Assembly (NCBI GenBank): GCA_902386205.1
Contig: CABMIH010000009.1
Coordinates: forward strand, 1 to 64,000
DNA length: 64,000 bases
Direction: 5' to 3'
Origin: an uncultured archaeon
Lineage (GTDB): Archaea; Halobacteriota; Methanosarcinia; Methanosarcinales; Methanoperedenaceae
In this document: positions 33,099-42,403 of the stretch, in pieces
Position numbering within the stretch: position 1 is the first letter of the stretch
Layout of the letters: every line of letters begins with the position of its first letter
Notes under the pieces: generated by a model
Database searches by the model: none
Seen by the model: the letters and a program-made list of their open reading frames with translations, nothing else
Told to the model about the DNA's origin: nothing
Made by a program: the position numbers and the translations under genes

Positions 33099-33222
33099 AA
33101 TATCTTTAAAAATATATGTCTTAAAATCGTTATCAACAGCCTTAAAAAGATAAGGTATGATAGATTAGTACTTTAATCAATCGAATCAGACGACCCCTGA
33201 AAATTCCTCATTCTTATCCGCC

Positions 33223-34251
33223 TCACCCAAGCTTCCAGTACCGCCACTGAACCTTCTTCACCTGTTCCAACCTTTCCCTGACACGCGGATCCAATGCTAC
33301 ATCTTCTCCCCTCACAGGTTCCTTCCCCATGAAAACCTCCAGTATGGCAGCAACAGAACGCGCAAGCAGCCCGAGGTCATAACCCCCTTCAAGTGCGGCA
33401 ACAACTTTTCCTTCACAGGTCTCGCTGGCGATTGATCTTACGATAGATGCAAGCGCCGCAAAACCCCGGGGGCTCATTCTCATCCTTGCAAGACCGTCTT
33501 CTGCACATGCATCCTGGCCCGCAGAAATGAGTATCAAATCGGGCTTGAACTCACGCGCTGCGGGAACAAGTATCTCTTCAAAAGCAGCAATGAATCCGGG
33601 ATCACAGGTCCCGGCAGGCAGGGGTACGTTGATATTAAACCCTTCCCCTCCCCCGCTTCCGACCTCATCCAGCCAGCCTGTACCGGGATAATGCGGGTAT
33701 TCGTGCGTGGAAAAATAAAGCACCGTGGGGTCATCATAAAAAGCATCCTGCGTCCCGTTCCCGTGGTGCACGTCCCAGTCCACTATCAATATGCGCTTTT
33801 TCCCTTTTTTCTGAGCATGGCGCGCCGCGATCGCAATGTTGTTGAAAATGCAGAACCCCATCCCCCTGTCAGGCATTGCGTGGTGACCCGGCGGCCTGAC
33901 AAGCGCGAATGAGCAATCAAGTCCATCGAGCACGGAATCCACGGCAGTTATCGCGCCGCCTGCTGCAAGGAGCGCAACATTGTATGATTCCTTGCTCAGG
34001 ACGGTATCGGGGTCAATCTGAAGCTCCAGTTCCGAATACCTTCTGGCCTTTTCAATATATCCGGGGGTATGGATATATCGTATCTCGTCCTGTAAAGCAG
34101 GCCGCGGCCCTGTCAAAACAACCTTTTCCATCATCCCGGTTTCTTTAAGATGAGAAATTATCGAAAGCAAACGCTCTTTTCTCTCAGGATGCGAACCGGT
34201 TTCGTGTTTCAAATAATCGGGATGGTAAACGATCCCGCATCTTTTGGGCAA
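33223..34251 (-). CDS. histone deacetylase family protein (AcuC/HdaH-like)
   Basis: The 342-residue hydrolase has the class II deacetylase set: RPPGHHAMPDRGMGFCIFNN with the His pair, DWDVHHGNGTQDAFY with the zinc Asp and His, and SAGQDACAED with the second zinc Asp. It likely removes acetyl groups from protein lysines, or from polyamines, as in bacterial homologues. Archaeal chromatin proteins are possible targets. It is the last gene of a leftward run after mutL and the FMN protein. Confidence 0.9.
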   Translation of the reverse strand: MPKRCGIVYHPDYLKHETGSHPERKERLLSIISHLKETGMMEKVVLTGPRPALQDEIRYIHTPGYIEKARRYSELELQIDPDTVLSKESYNVALLAAGGAITAVDSVLDGLDCSFALVRPPGHHAMPDRGMGFCIFNNIAIAARHAQKKGKKRILIVDWDVHHGNGTQDAFYDDPTVLYFSTHEYPHYPGTGWLDEVGSGGGEGFNINVPLPAGTCDPGFIAAFEEILVPAAREFKPDLILISAGQDACAEDGLARMRMSPRGFAALASIVRSIASETCEGKVVAALEGGYDLGLLARSVAAILEVFMGKEPVRGEDVALDPRVRERLEQVKKVQWRYWKLG

Positions 34252-34278
34252 TTTTGTAAAAAAAGAGAAATATCCTGC

Positions 34279-34677
34279 CTACAGAAGCCTCTCACCTGCG
34301 CGCGGCCCGTACGTGGCATCGTATATTTCTTTCACATGGAAAATAAAAGCTGCTTTCCCCGGCAGTTTCTTGGTATCAGCCATCTCCCTTGCGCTTGTGA
34401 ACCTGTTTCCCTTTGTTTCAATATCTACGGTCCCTTTGATCTGGTAGGATTTCTTGGCATCGCCGTCATACGCCACTATGGCCATATTGGGATTTGCTTC
34501 GATGTTCTTTTTTGTCTTATTGAAGAAATTATCCACGAACAGAATGGTCTCATCGTCGAGGATCTTCCACATGGTAACGAATACCACATTTGGCTTCCCG
34601 CTCTTATCCGCGGTCGCTATGGGCAGCGGTTTTTGCTTTGCTACAACATCTTTTATCTCAGGAGGCATTTTCACCAT
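34279..34677 (-). CDS. pyridoxamine 5'-phosphate oxidase-like FMN-binding protein
   Basis: The 132-residue split-barrel protein reads PPEIKDVVAKQKPLPIATAD and GKPNVVFVTMWKILDDETIL, the flavin-binding pattern of this superfamily. It continues with NPNMAIVAYDGDAKKSYQIK, which in archaeal members binds FMN or F420. Either an oxidoreductase or a flavin carrier is possible. It sits 27 bases upstream of the deacetylase gene and downstream of mutL. Confidence 0.8.
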   Translation of the reverse strand: MVKMPPEIKDVVAKQKPLPIATADKSGKPNVVFVTMWKILDDETILFVDNFFNKTKKNIEANPNMAIVAYDGDAKKSYQIKGTVDIETKGNRFTSAREMADTKKLPGKAAFIFHVKEIYDATYGPRAGERLL

Positions 34678-34726
34678 AATTTATCACAATTCATCGTTTC
34701 GCAAGCTTTGTGTATAAAGGTTTTGA

Positions 34727-36478
34727 TTAGTTAGTTCTCTTAAACAGCTTATCAAGCTCCTGCCTGTTGAACGATATCATCGTGGGCCTGCCGTGCGGGC
34801 AAGTATAGGGATTCCCTGTCATGAAAAGCTGCCTGACAAGGCTTTCCATCTGGTCCCCCGAACAGTCGGCTCCAGCTTTTATTGCGCCCCTGCATGCGAT
34901 GCTTTTTGTCACCCGCTCAAAAAGACCGGTATCGTCTTTTATCCTGCCTCCTGAAAGGATATCAGATATTATATCATGTACAAGAAGCGGGTCTTCAAGC
35001 CTGCCCAGCACGTTCGGGACAGAGGTCACGGCAAAAGTGGAGGGGCCGAATTCCGATATCCTGAAACCAAACTCTTCAAGATAGGGAATGGATTCCTTCA
35101 TCAAGCTTAGCTCCCTCGGATCAAGATCAAGATTTACCGGCACGATAAGCTCCTGGGAATCTGTGCTTTTTGAATCCCTCACCTGTTCAAAAAGAATCCT
35201 CTCATGCGCTGCATGCTGGTCTATTATCATTAACCCGTCCGGCGTTTCTGCGATGATATATACACTGTCCACCTGCCCGAGCACTTTTACCTGCGGCAAT
35301 TCGCTTTTTTTGTTTTTTTCTTCATCCGGAAAATAACGCTCGGTACGCCTTAATCTCTTTTCCGTATCCTTCGCAGGGAACTTAAATCCGCCGCCTGTCT
35401 CTTTTAATAAATCCGGTTTTTCAGGAACTTGTTCATATTGCAGGGGCAACTGGGCAGGGGGTTTCACATCTGGAATAAGTGCCTCCTTTGAAAGCGTGCG
35501 CCTCACGGCTTCAGCTACAGTATCGGAAATCTCCCTTTCGTGGCTTAGCCTGACCTGGTTCTTGGTCGGGTGCACATTGACATCGACCTGTCTTGTATCT
35601 ACATAAATTTTCAAAACGGCAACAGGATAACGTCCCTTCTGTAACAGGGTGCCGTAGCCGTCCCTTATTGCATAACTGAACGCCCTTCCACTTATGCTCC
35701 TGTCATTAATATAGAAAGACTGGATGTCAGCGCTGCCCCTTGTAACATGGGGTTTTGTGACGAATCCGGTGATTCTTGCGAATCCTGATTCAAAGTTCAC
35801 AGGAAGCATCGCTCCTGCAATTTCCTGGCCGTAAATGTGGACGATTATATCCATGAGATCATTGGAACCCGGCGTCCGCAAGAGCTCCGCTCCGTTATGC
35901 AGCAAAGTAAAAGAAATATTGTTATTGCCAAGCGCAGTCCTCGTTACAACGTCAATTATATGCGCAAGTTCGGTACTGTCGGATTTTAGATATTTTTTTC
36001 TTGCCGGGGTATTGTAAAACAGCTCCTCTGCCGTTACCGTCGTACCGTCAGGGGCGCCGGTATCTGCTATGCTCACCAACCTGCCGCCATGGATGACAAG
36101 CTTTGTGCCTGACAGCTCATCCCTGGTTTTTGTAGTGATCTCGACCTTCGCCACGGCAGTGATCGAGGACAGGGCCTCGCCCCTGAACCCCATCGTTATA
36201 ACGGATTCAAGGTCATCTATCCCATTTATTTTGCTTGTAGAATGCTTGATAAATGAAAGGGATGCATCTTCCCTGCTCATTCCGCAGCCGTTGTCTGAAA
36301 CGCGTATAAGCTTCTTTCCGCTTTTTATGACCTCCACCCTGATACTGGACGCCCCGGCATCGATAGAGTTCTCGATAAGCTCTTTGACAACCGATGCCGG
36401 TCGCTCAATAACTTCCCCGGCGGCGATCTTGTTTATCGTTGCTTCATCAAGTATGTGGATTTTTCCCATCTTGCACAA
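34727..36478 (-). CDS. mutL: DNA mismatch repair protein MutL
   Basis: MutL links mismatch recognition to excision. The 583-residue protein has the GHKL ATPase N-domain: VIERPASVVKELIENSIDAG, SDNGCGM, and GFRGEALSSI. Its C-terminal domain has the endonuclease metal motif DQHAAHERILFE and the CPHGRP motif near the end. It should therefore nick DNA, as in organisms without MutH. MutS is not in this window. The M50 protease gene starts 29 bases upstream on the same strand. Confidence 0.93.
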   Translation of the reverse strand: MCKMGKIHILDEATINKIAAGEVIERPASVVKELIENSIDAGASSIRVEVIKSGKKLIRVSDNGCGMSREDASLSFIKHSTSKINGIDDLESVITMGFRGEALSSITAVAKVEITTKTRDELSGTKLVIHGGRLVSIADTGAPDGTTVTAEELFYNTPARKKYLKSDSTELAHIIDVVTRTALGNNNISFTLLHNGAELLRTPGSNDLMDIIVHIYGQEIAGAMLPVNFESGFARITGFVTKPHVTRGSADIQSFYINDRSISGRAFSYAIRDGYGTLLQKGRYPVAVLKIYVDTRQVDVNVHPTKNQVRLSHEREISDTVAEAVRRTLSKEALIPDVKPPAQLPLQYEQVPEKPDLLKETGGGFKFPAKDTEKRLRRTERYFPDEEKNKKSELPQVKVLGQVDSVYIIAETPDGLMIIDQHAAHERILFEQVRDSKSTDSQELIVPVNLDLDPRELSLMKESIPYLEEFGFRISEFGPSTFAVTSVPNVLGRLEDPLLVHDIISDILSGGRIKDDTGLFERVTKSIACRGAIKAGADCSGDQMESLVRQLFMTGNPYTCPHGRPTMISFNRQELDKLFKRTN

Positions 36479-36507
36479 CTAAATGCTTTTATGGTAATTC
36501 ATCCTTT

Positions 36508-37644
36508 CTACTGTACCTGGAAAGGGACCAGCGTCACGCAGAGCAGCCCAAGAATAAAGGTGATTATTCCAAGAGCCATCCTTACTTTTCCGATCGGTAC
36601 ATCGTCATCAAGAGGCTTTGGATGGCCCATGCCGGCAAAGAAAAACAAAAGCACCCCCCAGAACATCCATATGGAGCCATCTATATTCCTCACATAAGTC
36701 AGGTAAATTCCCAGGAAGAGCAGCACAAACGGCAAAGTACCTGACACATACGAGGCTTTTTTACCCAGCATGGCACGAAGAACATGACCCCCGTCCAGTT
36801 GTCCTGCCGGGATGAGATTCAGGGCAGTTACGAGCATCCCTACCCAGCCCGCAAAAGCGACAGGGTGCAACATCGAATTTTCCGCAGGCGGGATAAGGCG
36901 CATGAGGAGTTCAAACAGCGGGGGAGGGGACAGGATGATCTGGACACCATCCATGCCAGAGACCGCAGGAACGGGTGGGAGGAGCAGTCCGATTATGGTG
37001 ACGATGACAGATACGAAAAGACCCACCAGGGGACATGAAATTCCCACATCGAACAGGGCTTTTCGATTTGGTATCGGCCCGCGATGCTTGATAACTGCCC
37101 CCATTGTCCCTATCATGCTCGGGAAAGGTATGAAGTATGGCAGGGAAGTATTCATACCGTGTCTTTTCGCTACTATGTAATGCGCACTTTCATGGGCGCC
37201 CAGCACGGTCATGATCGCAATGGTGAACGGGATACCTTTCAGGACATCGGATGGATTGTTGATCGGGTCAACGCCAAAAAGGAAAGAACCCATGACCATG
37301 GTAGATAAAACAGTTGCAACTAACAAAACCACGTTAATCCATCGGCGTTCATGGGCAGGTTTGAACGGAGTCGCTATCAGGACATTCTCTCCAAGATCAT
37401 GCCTGAGAGAGAACTGATAGCCTTTTTCGGCAAATATCGCCCACAACTTTTGATATAACATCGGTTCTATGCTATGCCTAACAACAGCACCATCTATCTC
37501 CTCAGCCACTACTCTTGCTTCTTTTGGCGTTACGAAGAAAAAAATATTGCCATCACGTTGTTGTATATCATATATGGTAAAGAACGGGCTGATTTTTTCT
37601 GCCAGTTCTTTGGCAACAAAGGAATTAGGAGATGGATCGTTCAT
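36508..37644 (-). CDS. M50 (site-2 type) membrane metalloprotease
   Basis: The 378-residue protein has about six helices. The zinc site HESAHYIVAKRHG lies inside one, and the second metal motif NLIPAGQLDGGHVL lies in a later one. A soluble N-terminal domain of about 110 residues precedes them. Site-2 proteases cut membrane-spanning segments of regulators. GRPxPN-like PNRKALFDVGISCPLVGLF follows the zinc site, as in archaeal members. The substrate is unknown. It is first in a run with mutL. Confidence 0.9.
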   Translation of the reverse strand: MNDPSPNSFVAKELAEKISPFFTIYDIQQRDGNIFFFVTPKEARVVAEEIDGAVVRHSIEPMLYQKLWAIFAEKGYQFSLRHDLGENVLIATPFKPAHERRWINVVLLVATVLSTMVMGSFLFGVDPINNPSDVLKGIPFTIAIMTVLGAHESAHYIVAKRHGMNTSLPYFIPFPSMIGTMGAVIKHRGPIPNRKALFDVGISCPLVGLFVSVIVTIIGLLLPPVPAVSGMDGVQIILSPPPLFELLMRLIPPAENSMLHPVAFAGWVGMLVTALNLIPAGQLDGGHVLRAMLGKKASYVSGTLPFVLLFLGIYLTYVRNIDGSIWMFWGVLLFFFAGMGHPKPLDDDVPIGKVRMALGIITFILGLLCVTLVPFQVQ

Positions 37645-37681
37645 TTTCGCTCATATTCTATGTCTAATGCCTTAAAAGTAT

Positions 37682-37911
37682 TATTATATTAACAGCCACT
37701 TCCAAACCGGGACGTATTTTATGGTTTTTCCATTTTCAAGAATTACCGCATCCTTCGGAGAATATCCTGGATCTTAAATAATTAGAGGAGACAGGACAGG
37801 ACGCTGGCGCTTCATCATGCCGCCGTTAATTGCTCCTGGTTCTGTCGGCATGTGGTTCTCATCGACCGGCGTTGTTCCGATCATTAAAAAAAGTGAAAAC
37901 AGGGACTGCAT
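37682..37911 (-). pseudogene. small reading frame interrupted by one in-frame TAA
   Basis: ATG 37911, just after the stop of the PHA reductase, opens MQSLFSLFLMIGTTPVDENH and reads to a TAA at 37774-37776. The same frame then continues DPGYSPKDAVILENGKTIKY and VPVWKWLLI to a stop at 37682-37684. The second part is protein-like but has no start. A nonsense change in a small gene of about 73 codons would explain both. It lies at the end of the PHA operon. Confidence 0.3.
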
Positions 37912-37914
37912 CCT

Positions 37915-38775
37915 TCAGATGTACAGCCCGCCATTGATATCGATTACCTGCCCGGTTATGTAATCGCCGTCAGGAGACGCAAGGTAAGCTACAGTGCCGG
38001 CGACCTCCGATGCCCTTCCCAGTCTTCCGAGAGGTATTTTTGCAACGATTTTTTCAAGAACGTCATCAGGGACGCCTTTCACCATATCGGTCTCTATAAA
38101 TCCGGGCGCTATCGCATTCACCGTAACCCCTTTACCTGCAAATTCCTTTGCAAGCGCTTTCGTAAGCCCGATCATCCCGGCCTTTGCAGCCGTATAGTTC
38201 GCCTGCCCGAAATTACCCATCCTCCCGATAACCGAGGAAATATTTACGATCCTGCCGTAATTCCTTTCAAGCATGCCTTCTATGAATGCCTTGGTGCAAT
38301 AGAAAGCCCCGTTCAGGTTCACGGATAGGACATCAGACCACATATCATGGGTCATCTTGACAAATGATTTATCCCTGACTATTCCCGCGTTATTGACCAG
38401 GATATCGACCTTCCCGAACTGGCTGAGAACCTCTTCACGCATCCTGCTTACCTGTTCAGGACTGCTTACGTTCGCCTGGCAGATGTAAGAATGCCTGTCA
38501 ATGGCATCGATCAACTTTGAAAATTCCTGGGCCTTAACACCTGTATCCAGCCTGTCTATCTCAACCGCCAGTTTTTCGAGTTCATCCGCCATGCCCATCT
38601 GGTCTATCAGTTTGGACACCTTTTGCGCGTGTTCCTTCGTGCTCTGGTAATTGACTATAACATCTGCTCCTTCCTGCGCAAGCCGCAGTGCGATCGCCCG
38701 TCCGATCCCCCTTGAGCCCCCGGTAACAAGGGCAACTTTACCTTCAAGTCTTTTTCCATACTTTTTGTCCATCAT
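37915..38775 (-). CDS. phaB: SDR acetoacetyl-CoA reductase-like protein (PHA operon)
   Basis: The 286-residue short-chain dehydrogenase has the NADP site TGGSRGIGRAIALRL, NNAG, the catalytic Ser in NISSVIGRMG and YTAAKAGMIGLTKALAKEF with the Tyr-Lys pair. An extra stretch of about 40 residues (KLIDQMGMADELEKLAVEID onwards) lies after the second strand, not usual for PhaB/FabG. It starts two bases after the thiolase stop. It likely reduces acetoacetyl-CoA to hydroxybutyryl-CoA for PHA synthesis. The inserted stretch might alter coenzyme choice or oligomer contacts. Confidence 0.83.
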   Translation of the reverse strand: MMDKKYGKRLEGKVALVTGGSRGIGRAIALRLAQEGADVIVNYQSTKEHAQKVSKLIDQMGMADELEKLAVEIDRLDTGVKAQEFSKLIDAIDRHSYICQANVSSPEQVSRMREEVLSQFGKVDILVNNAGIVRDKSFVKMTHDMWSDVLSVNLNGAFYCTKAFIEGMLERNYGRIVNISSVIGRMGNFGQANYTAAKAGMIGLTKALAKEFAGKGVTVNAIAPGFIETDMVKGVPDDVLEKIVAKIPLGRLGRASEVAGTVAYLASPDGDYITGQVIDINGGLYI

Positions 38776-38776
38776 T

Positions 38777-39955
38777 TCACCTCTTTACAACCATCGCAAC
38801 GCCCTGCCCTCCTCCGACACAGAGGGTTGCAAGGCCGTATACGCTTTTACTTCTCTTCAGTTCATAGAGAAGTGTTACCAGGATCCTTGCGCCGCTTGCC
38901 CCTATCGGATGCCCGAGTGCTATGGCGCCTCCATTAACATTAACCCTGTCAGGATTCAGGCCCAGCGACTTATTGACCGCAATGCTCTGCGCTGCAAAGG
39001 CTTCATTGGCTTCTATAAAGTCAAGATCGCCTGTAGCGATACCGGCGCGCAGCAGGGCCTTTTTAGTTGCATCGATGGGCCCCGTACCCATTATTTCCGG
39101 CGCCACGCCGGACAGGCCGTAGCTCTTCACTGTTGCCAGGGGTTCAATCCCCTTATCTTTTGCTTTTTCTTCCGACATCAAAAGGACGCAGGCAGCCCCG
39201 TCATTAATGCCCGAGGCATTGCCCGCAGTCACTGTTCCGTCCTTTTTGAACGCCGGTTTTAGTTTTGACAGCGTCTCCTTCGTTGTCCCGAACCTGGGGA
39301 ATTCATCAGTATCGAAAAGAACAGGATCGCCTTTTGGCTGCGGTACAGGTACCGGAACTATCTCATCCTTGAAATTCCCGGCCTTGATGGCAGCTTCCGC
39401 TTTGTTCTGGCTCCGTGCCGAGAACTCATCCTGTTCTTCCCTTGTAATCCCGAATTTTTGTGCAACATTTTCAGCAGTAACTCCCATATGATAATTATTG
39501 AAAATATCCCACAGCCCGTCATGCACCATCAGGTCCACAAGTTCATCGTTCCCCATTTTCGCCCCCCAGCGGGCTTTTTTCAGTGCGTAGGGCGTTGTGG
39601 ACATGCATTCCACGCCGCCTGACAGGACGATATCAGCATCGCCCAGCATGATGGCCTGCGTGCCAAGAATAATTGATTTCAATCCCGAACCGCATACCTT
39701 GTTCACGCAATAAGATGAAACCTCAACAGGGATGCCTGCGGCGATCGCGGCCTGCCTCGCAACATTCTGCCCGTGACCCGCTGAAAGGACATTTCCCAGA
39801 ACGACCTCATCCACTTCGCCGGTATCCACATCTGCCCGCTTCAGCGCATCTTTCAATACTATGGAACCAAGCTGTCCGGGAGTGAAATCTTTCAGGCTTC
39901 CTCCGAATTTCCCGATCGCTGTGCGGGAGGCTGATGCAATAACGACATTTCTCAT
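38777..39955 (-). CDS. phaA: acetyl-CoA acetyltransferase (thiolase, PhaA-like)
   Basis: The 392-residue thiolase joins two acetyl-CoA to acetoacetyl-CoA, the first step of PHB synthesis. The nucleophile Cys lies in [11 protein letters not shown] near residue 88. The His lies in [17 protein letters not shown], and the second Cys lies in [11 protein letters not shown] near the end. Length and motifs are those of bacterial biosynthetic thiolases rather than of the archaeal mevalonate-pathway type, so transfer from bacteria is likely. It lies 13 bases after an SDR gene. Confidence 0.9.
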   Translation of the reverse strand: MRNVVIASASRTAIGKFGGSLKDFTPGQLGSIVLKDALKRADVDTGEVDEVVLGNVLSAGHGQNVARQAAIAAGIPVEVSSYCVNKVCGSGLKSIILGTQAIMLGDADIVLSGGVECMSTTPYALKKARWGAKMGNDELVDLMVHDGLWDIFNNYHMGVTAENVAQKFGITREEQDEFSARSQNKAEAAIKAGNFKDEIVPVPVPQPKGDPVLFDTDEFPRFGTTKETLSKLKPAFKKDGTVTAGNASGINDGAACVLLMSEEKAKDKGIEPLATVKSYGLSGVAPEIMGTGPIDATKKALLRAGIATGDLDFIEANEAFAAQSIAVNKSLGLNPDRVNVNGGAIALGHPIGASGARILVTLLYELKRSKSVYGLATLCVGGGQGVAMVVKR

Positions 39956-39968
39956 TTTGTCTCCTTGA

Positions 39969-40709
39969 TTATATCAGCAGGCCTCCATCCACACTGAGCA
40001 CTGCGCCGTTTACGAAATTAGCTTCATCCGAAGCCAGGTATAAAAGTGCATTTGCAATATCGTCAGGCTGTCCAAGTCTCTTCAGGGGGGTTTTCTCTTT
40101 CATCATCTCAAGTATTTTATCAGGTACCCCTGCCGTCATCGGAGTTGCTATAAATCCGGGAGCTACTGCATTGACCCTTATCCCCTTTTTCCCGAGTTCC
40201 TTTGCCAGAGTCTTTGTCATTCCTATCAATCCGGCTTTTGCAGCGGCATAGTTGGTCTGGCCGATATTGCCGTACAACCCAACAATAGAAGATACGTTTA
40301 TGATCTCGCCTGTCCCGTGTTCTGTCATGGCATCGACCACAGCCTGTATGCAGTTAAAAGGACCTTTAAGGTCTATCGTAATTACCTTGTCCCACTGCTC
40401 CTCTGTCATCTTTGATACAAGGGCATCCTGGTTGATTCCTGCATTGTTTATCAGTACGTCGATTTTGCCGAATCTTTCAAGTGTATCTTTTACAACCTGT
40501 TTCGATTGTTCCCTGTTTGAAACATCAAGTTTTGCGAAAAATGCTTCTCCGCCAGCCTTCTCGATCTCCTCTACTATTGCCCTCCCCCCGGTTTCATTCA
40601 GATCCGCCACCACGACTTTAGCTCCTTCCTGGGAGAAAGTCAGTGCGGTCTGCCTTCCGATACCGCTTGCTGCTCCTGTGATAATAACAACCTTGTTTTC
40701 AACTCTCAT
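39969..40709 (-). CDS. phaB: acetoacetyl-CoA reductase / 3-oxoacyl reductase (SDR)
   Basis: The 246-residue protein is a standard PhaB/FabG type reductase: [29 protein letters not shown], the catalytic Ser in [34 protein letters not shown] and [13 protein letters not shown]. It should make (R)-3-hydroxybutyryl-CoA for the polymerase. Its start overlaps the stop of phaC by four bases. Two reductases in one operon suggest different substrates, chain lengths or cofactors. Confidence 0.88.
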   Translation of the reverse strand: MRVENKVVIITGAASGIGRQTALTFSQEGAKVVVADLNETGGRAIVEEIEKAGGEAFFAKLDVSNREQSKQVVKDTLERFGKIDVLINNAGINQDALVSKMTEEQWDKVITIDLKGPFNCIQAVVDAMTEHGTGEIINVSSIVGLYGNIGQTNYAAAKAGLIGMTKTLAKELGKKGIRVNAVAPGFIATPMTAGVPDKILEMMKEKTPLKRLGQPDDIANALLYLASDEANFVNGAVLSVDGGLLI

Positions 40710-41878
40710 TTGTTAGTCTCCTTCGATTTTCGATTAATTTTTTTAATTTCTTTTTGTTTTATATGATTCGCATTCCCGGTTTCTTCAATCATGGAACGAG
40801 GCTTTAGCCAGTCGGCGATTTTAGGACAGACTTCGTTCTGGGATTTTGAACCCACGAACATGCCTATATGCCCTGTTGGAAAAACCAGTGTCTTCTTATC
40901 TGCGCTTGAAACGGCATCAGTGATAGGATGACTTGCATCGTTGGGGACAAGATGATCGAATTCTGCCATGACATTAAGGAGGGGCATTGATATTTTCGTG
41001 AGGTCGATCCTCTTTCCGCCAATCACCATCCTGTTCTTGACAAGGAGGTTTTTCTGGTAGCAGTCCTTGATGAATTGCCTGAAAGTCTCGCCTGCCTGGC
41101 CGGGACTGTCAAATATCCATTTTTCCATACGAAGAAAATTTTCAACTGTTCTTTTATCGTCCATCCGTTCAAGAAACCCTATGTACTTATCTATCAGGAG
41201 CCTGAAAGGATCAAGCAGCAGGAACCCCATGTTCAGGAAATCTCCCGGGACTATTCCATAGTAATCAACGATCTTATCGACGTCAAGTTTCTTTGCCCAT
41301 ATATTCAGGAGAGCCTTATCTGTATCAAAATCCAGCGGGGCCACAAAAGTAATGAGGTTTTTCACTTTTTCGGGGTGGAGCGCAGTGAACATCAGTGAAA
41401 AAGTCCCGCCCTGGCATACGCCCATAAGCGTGATACTGTCAAGACGCGACTTTTTCCGGATATAGTCCACTGCATTGTTAATGTAACCATTCACATAATC
41501 GTCAATAGTGAGATACCTGTCAGTGCCTGTGGGATATCCCCAGTCAATGGCATATACGTCAAAACCCTGGTCAAGCAGGTTCTTTATCACGCTCTTGTCG
41601 GGCTGGAGATCCAGGATATAATAACGGTTCACAAGAGCATACACTACAAGAACCGGTACCGGGCATGTTTTTTCTACTGTCGGCTTATAGTGGAGCAGTT
41701 GCATTTTATCTTCACTGTAAACTACGTTGTGAGGCGTTGTCCCGACAGAAAAATCCGGAGGCTCTATTAATATTTGTGCTCCTTTCGTAAATTTCATGTA
41801 ATTGTTCTGTAACAGATCAAGCTCACCCATAATGCTTTCCTGGATCATAAAATACTCACATATTTCCTGAGAGTTCAT
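40706..41878 (-). CDS. phaC: class III polyhydroxyalkanoate synthase subunit PhaC
   Basis: PhaC polymerises hydroxyacyl-CoA into PHA granules. The 390-residue protein has the modified lipase box GVCQGGTFSLMF with the nucleophile Cys, the Asp in MAEFDHLVPNDASHP and the His in FPTGHIGMFVG. This size and the separate PhaE show class III. The first ATG overlaps phaE by 23 bases. ATG 41848 with GTGAG six bases ahead, or ATG 41830 with AGGAA ahead, may be the true start. The Lys-rich tail ([17 protein letters not shown]) is extra and may bind the granule or DNA. Confidence 0.92.
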   Translation of the reverse strand: MNSQEICEYFMIQESIMGELDLLQNNYMKFTKGAQILIEPPDFSVGTTPHNVVYSEDKMQLLHYKPTVEKTCPVPVLVVYALVNRYYILDLQPDKSVIKNLLDQGFDVYAIDWGYPTGTDRYLTIDDYVNGYINNAVDYIRKKSRLDSITLMGVCQGGTFSLMFTALHPEKVKNLITFVAPLDFDTDKALLNIWAKKLDVDKIVDYYGIVPGDFLNMGFLLLDPFRLLIDKYIGFLERMDDKRTVENFLRMEKWIFDSPGQAGETFRQFIKDCYQKNLLVKNRMVIGGKRIDLTKISMPLLNVMAEFDHLVPNDASHPITDAVSSADKKTLVFPTGHIGMFVGSKSQNEVCPKIADWLKPRSMIEETGNANHIKQKEIKKINRKSKETNK

Positions 41879-42401
41879 TGACTTTACAGGTTAACTCTTT
41901 TACCTTTTTATTAAGAGAATACAATTCTTTGTTCAATTCATCGATTTCAGTCTTTGTCGGAAGATTCATGGGTTTAAGAAAGCTCTCCTCAAGCATTTCC
42001 TGGTTGTATTTCTGGGCTTCTATGAAGCTTGACATGAATTTCCCTGAATCCGAAGCAAAATGACCTGATCTCAGGAATTCCTTGAAAGTATCGCTATAGG
42101 TTTCGATCCATATGTTGTAAAGTTCTCTGGACTGCTCAGGACTGATCTCACCCTCCATGTCAGCAGCTTTTTCCTGCATCCTGTTCATGGCTTCCATGGA
42201 AAGTTTCTGGAAATCGGAAACCGAGTCCATCCATGTTTCATAAAGGTTAAAAAACAGCGAGAAACCCCTCATCATTTTTTCAGATCTCTCGCGCGCCGGC
42301 CCCATGGCAGGCAATTCGGCCAGCTTGCCGAAGGAAGCGTCACAGGTTTTCAAATACATATTAAAAAAATCTTGTGTAGATGCAAACCTTGCGTTATCCA
42401 T
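41856..42401 (-). CDS. phaE: PHA synthase subunit PhaE
   Basis: PhaE binds and activates class III PhaC. The 181-residue helical protein shows FSLFFNLYETWMDSVSDFQK, LYNIWIETYSDTFKEFLRSG and a C-terminal coiled coil (IDELNKELYSLNKKVKELTC). These are PHA_synth_III_E features, though the length is at the short end. The motif around YNIWIETY recurs several times in the protein encoded just upstream. It overlaps phaC. Confidence 0.88.
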   Translation of the reverse strand: MDNARFASTQDFFNMYLKTCDASFGKLAELPAMGPARERSEKMMRGFSLFFNLYETWMDSVSDFQKLSMEAMNRMQEKAADMEGEISPEQSRELYNIWIETYSDTFKEFLRSGHFASDSGKFMSSFIEAQKYNQEMLEESFLKPMNLPTKTEIDELNKELYSLNKKVKELTCKVNELSGNM

Positions 42402-42403
42402 AG

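Noticed and set aside
34150-34734. 194-codon plus-strand frame
   Set aside because: Crosses the deacetylase and FMN protein genes in antisense; Cys/Phe-rich shadow.
37774-37776. In-frame stop as a pyrrolysine codon
   Set aside because: The codon is TAA, not TAG.
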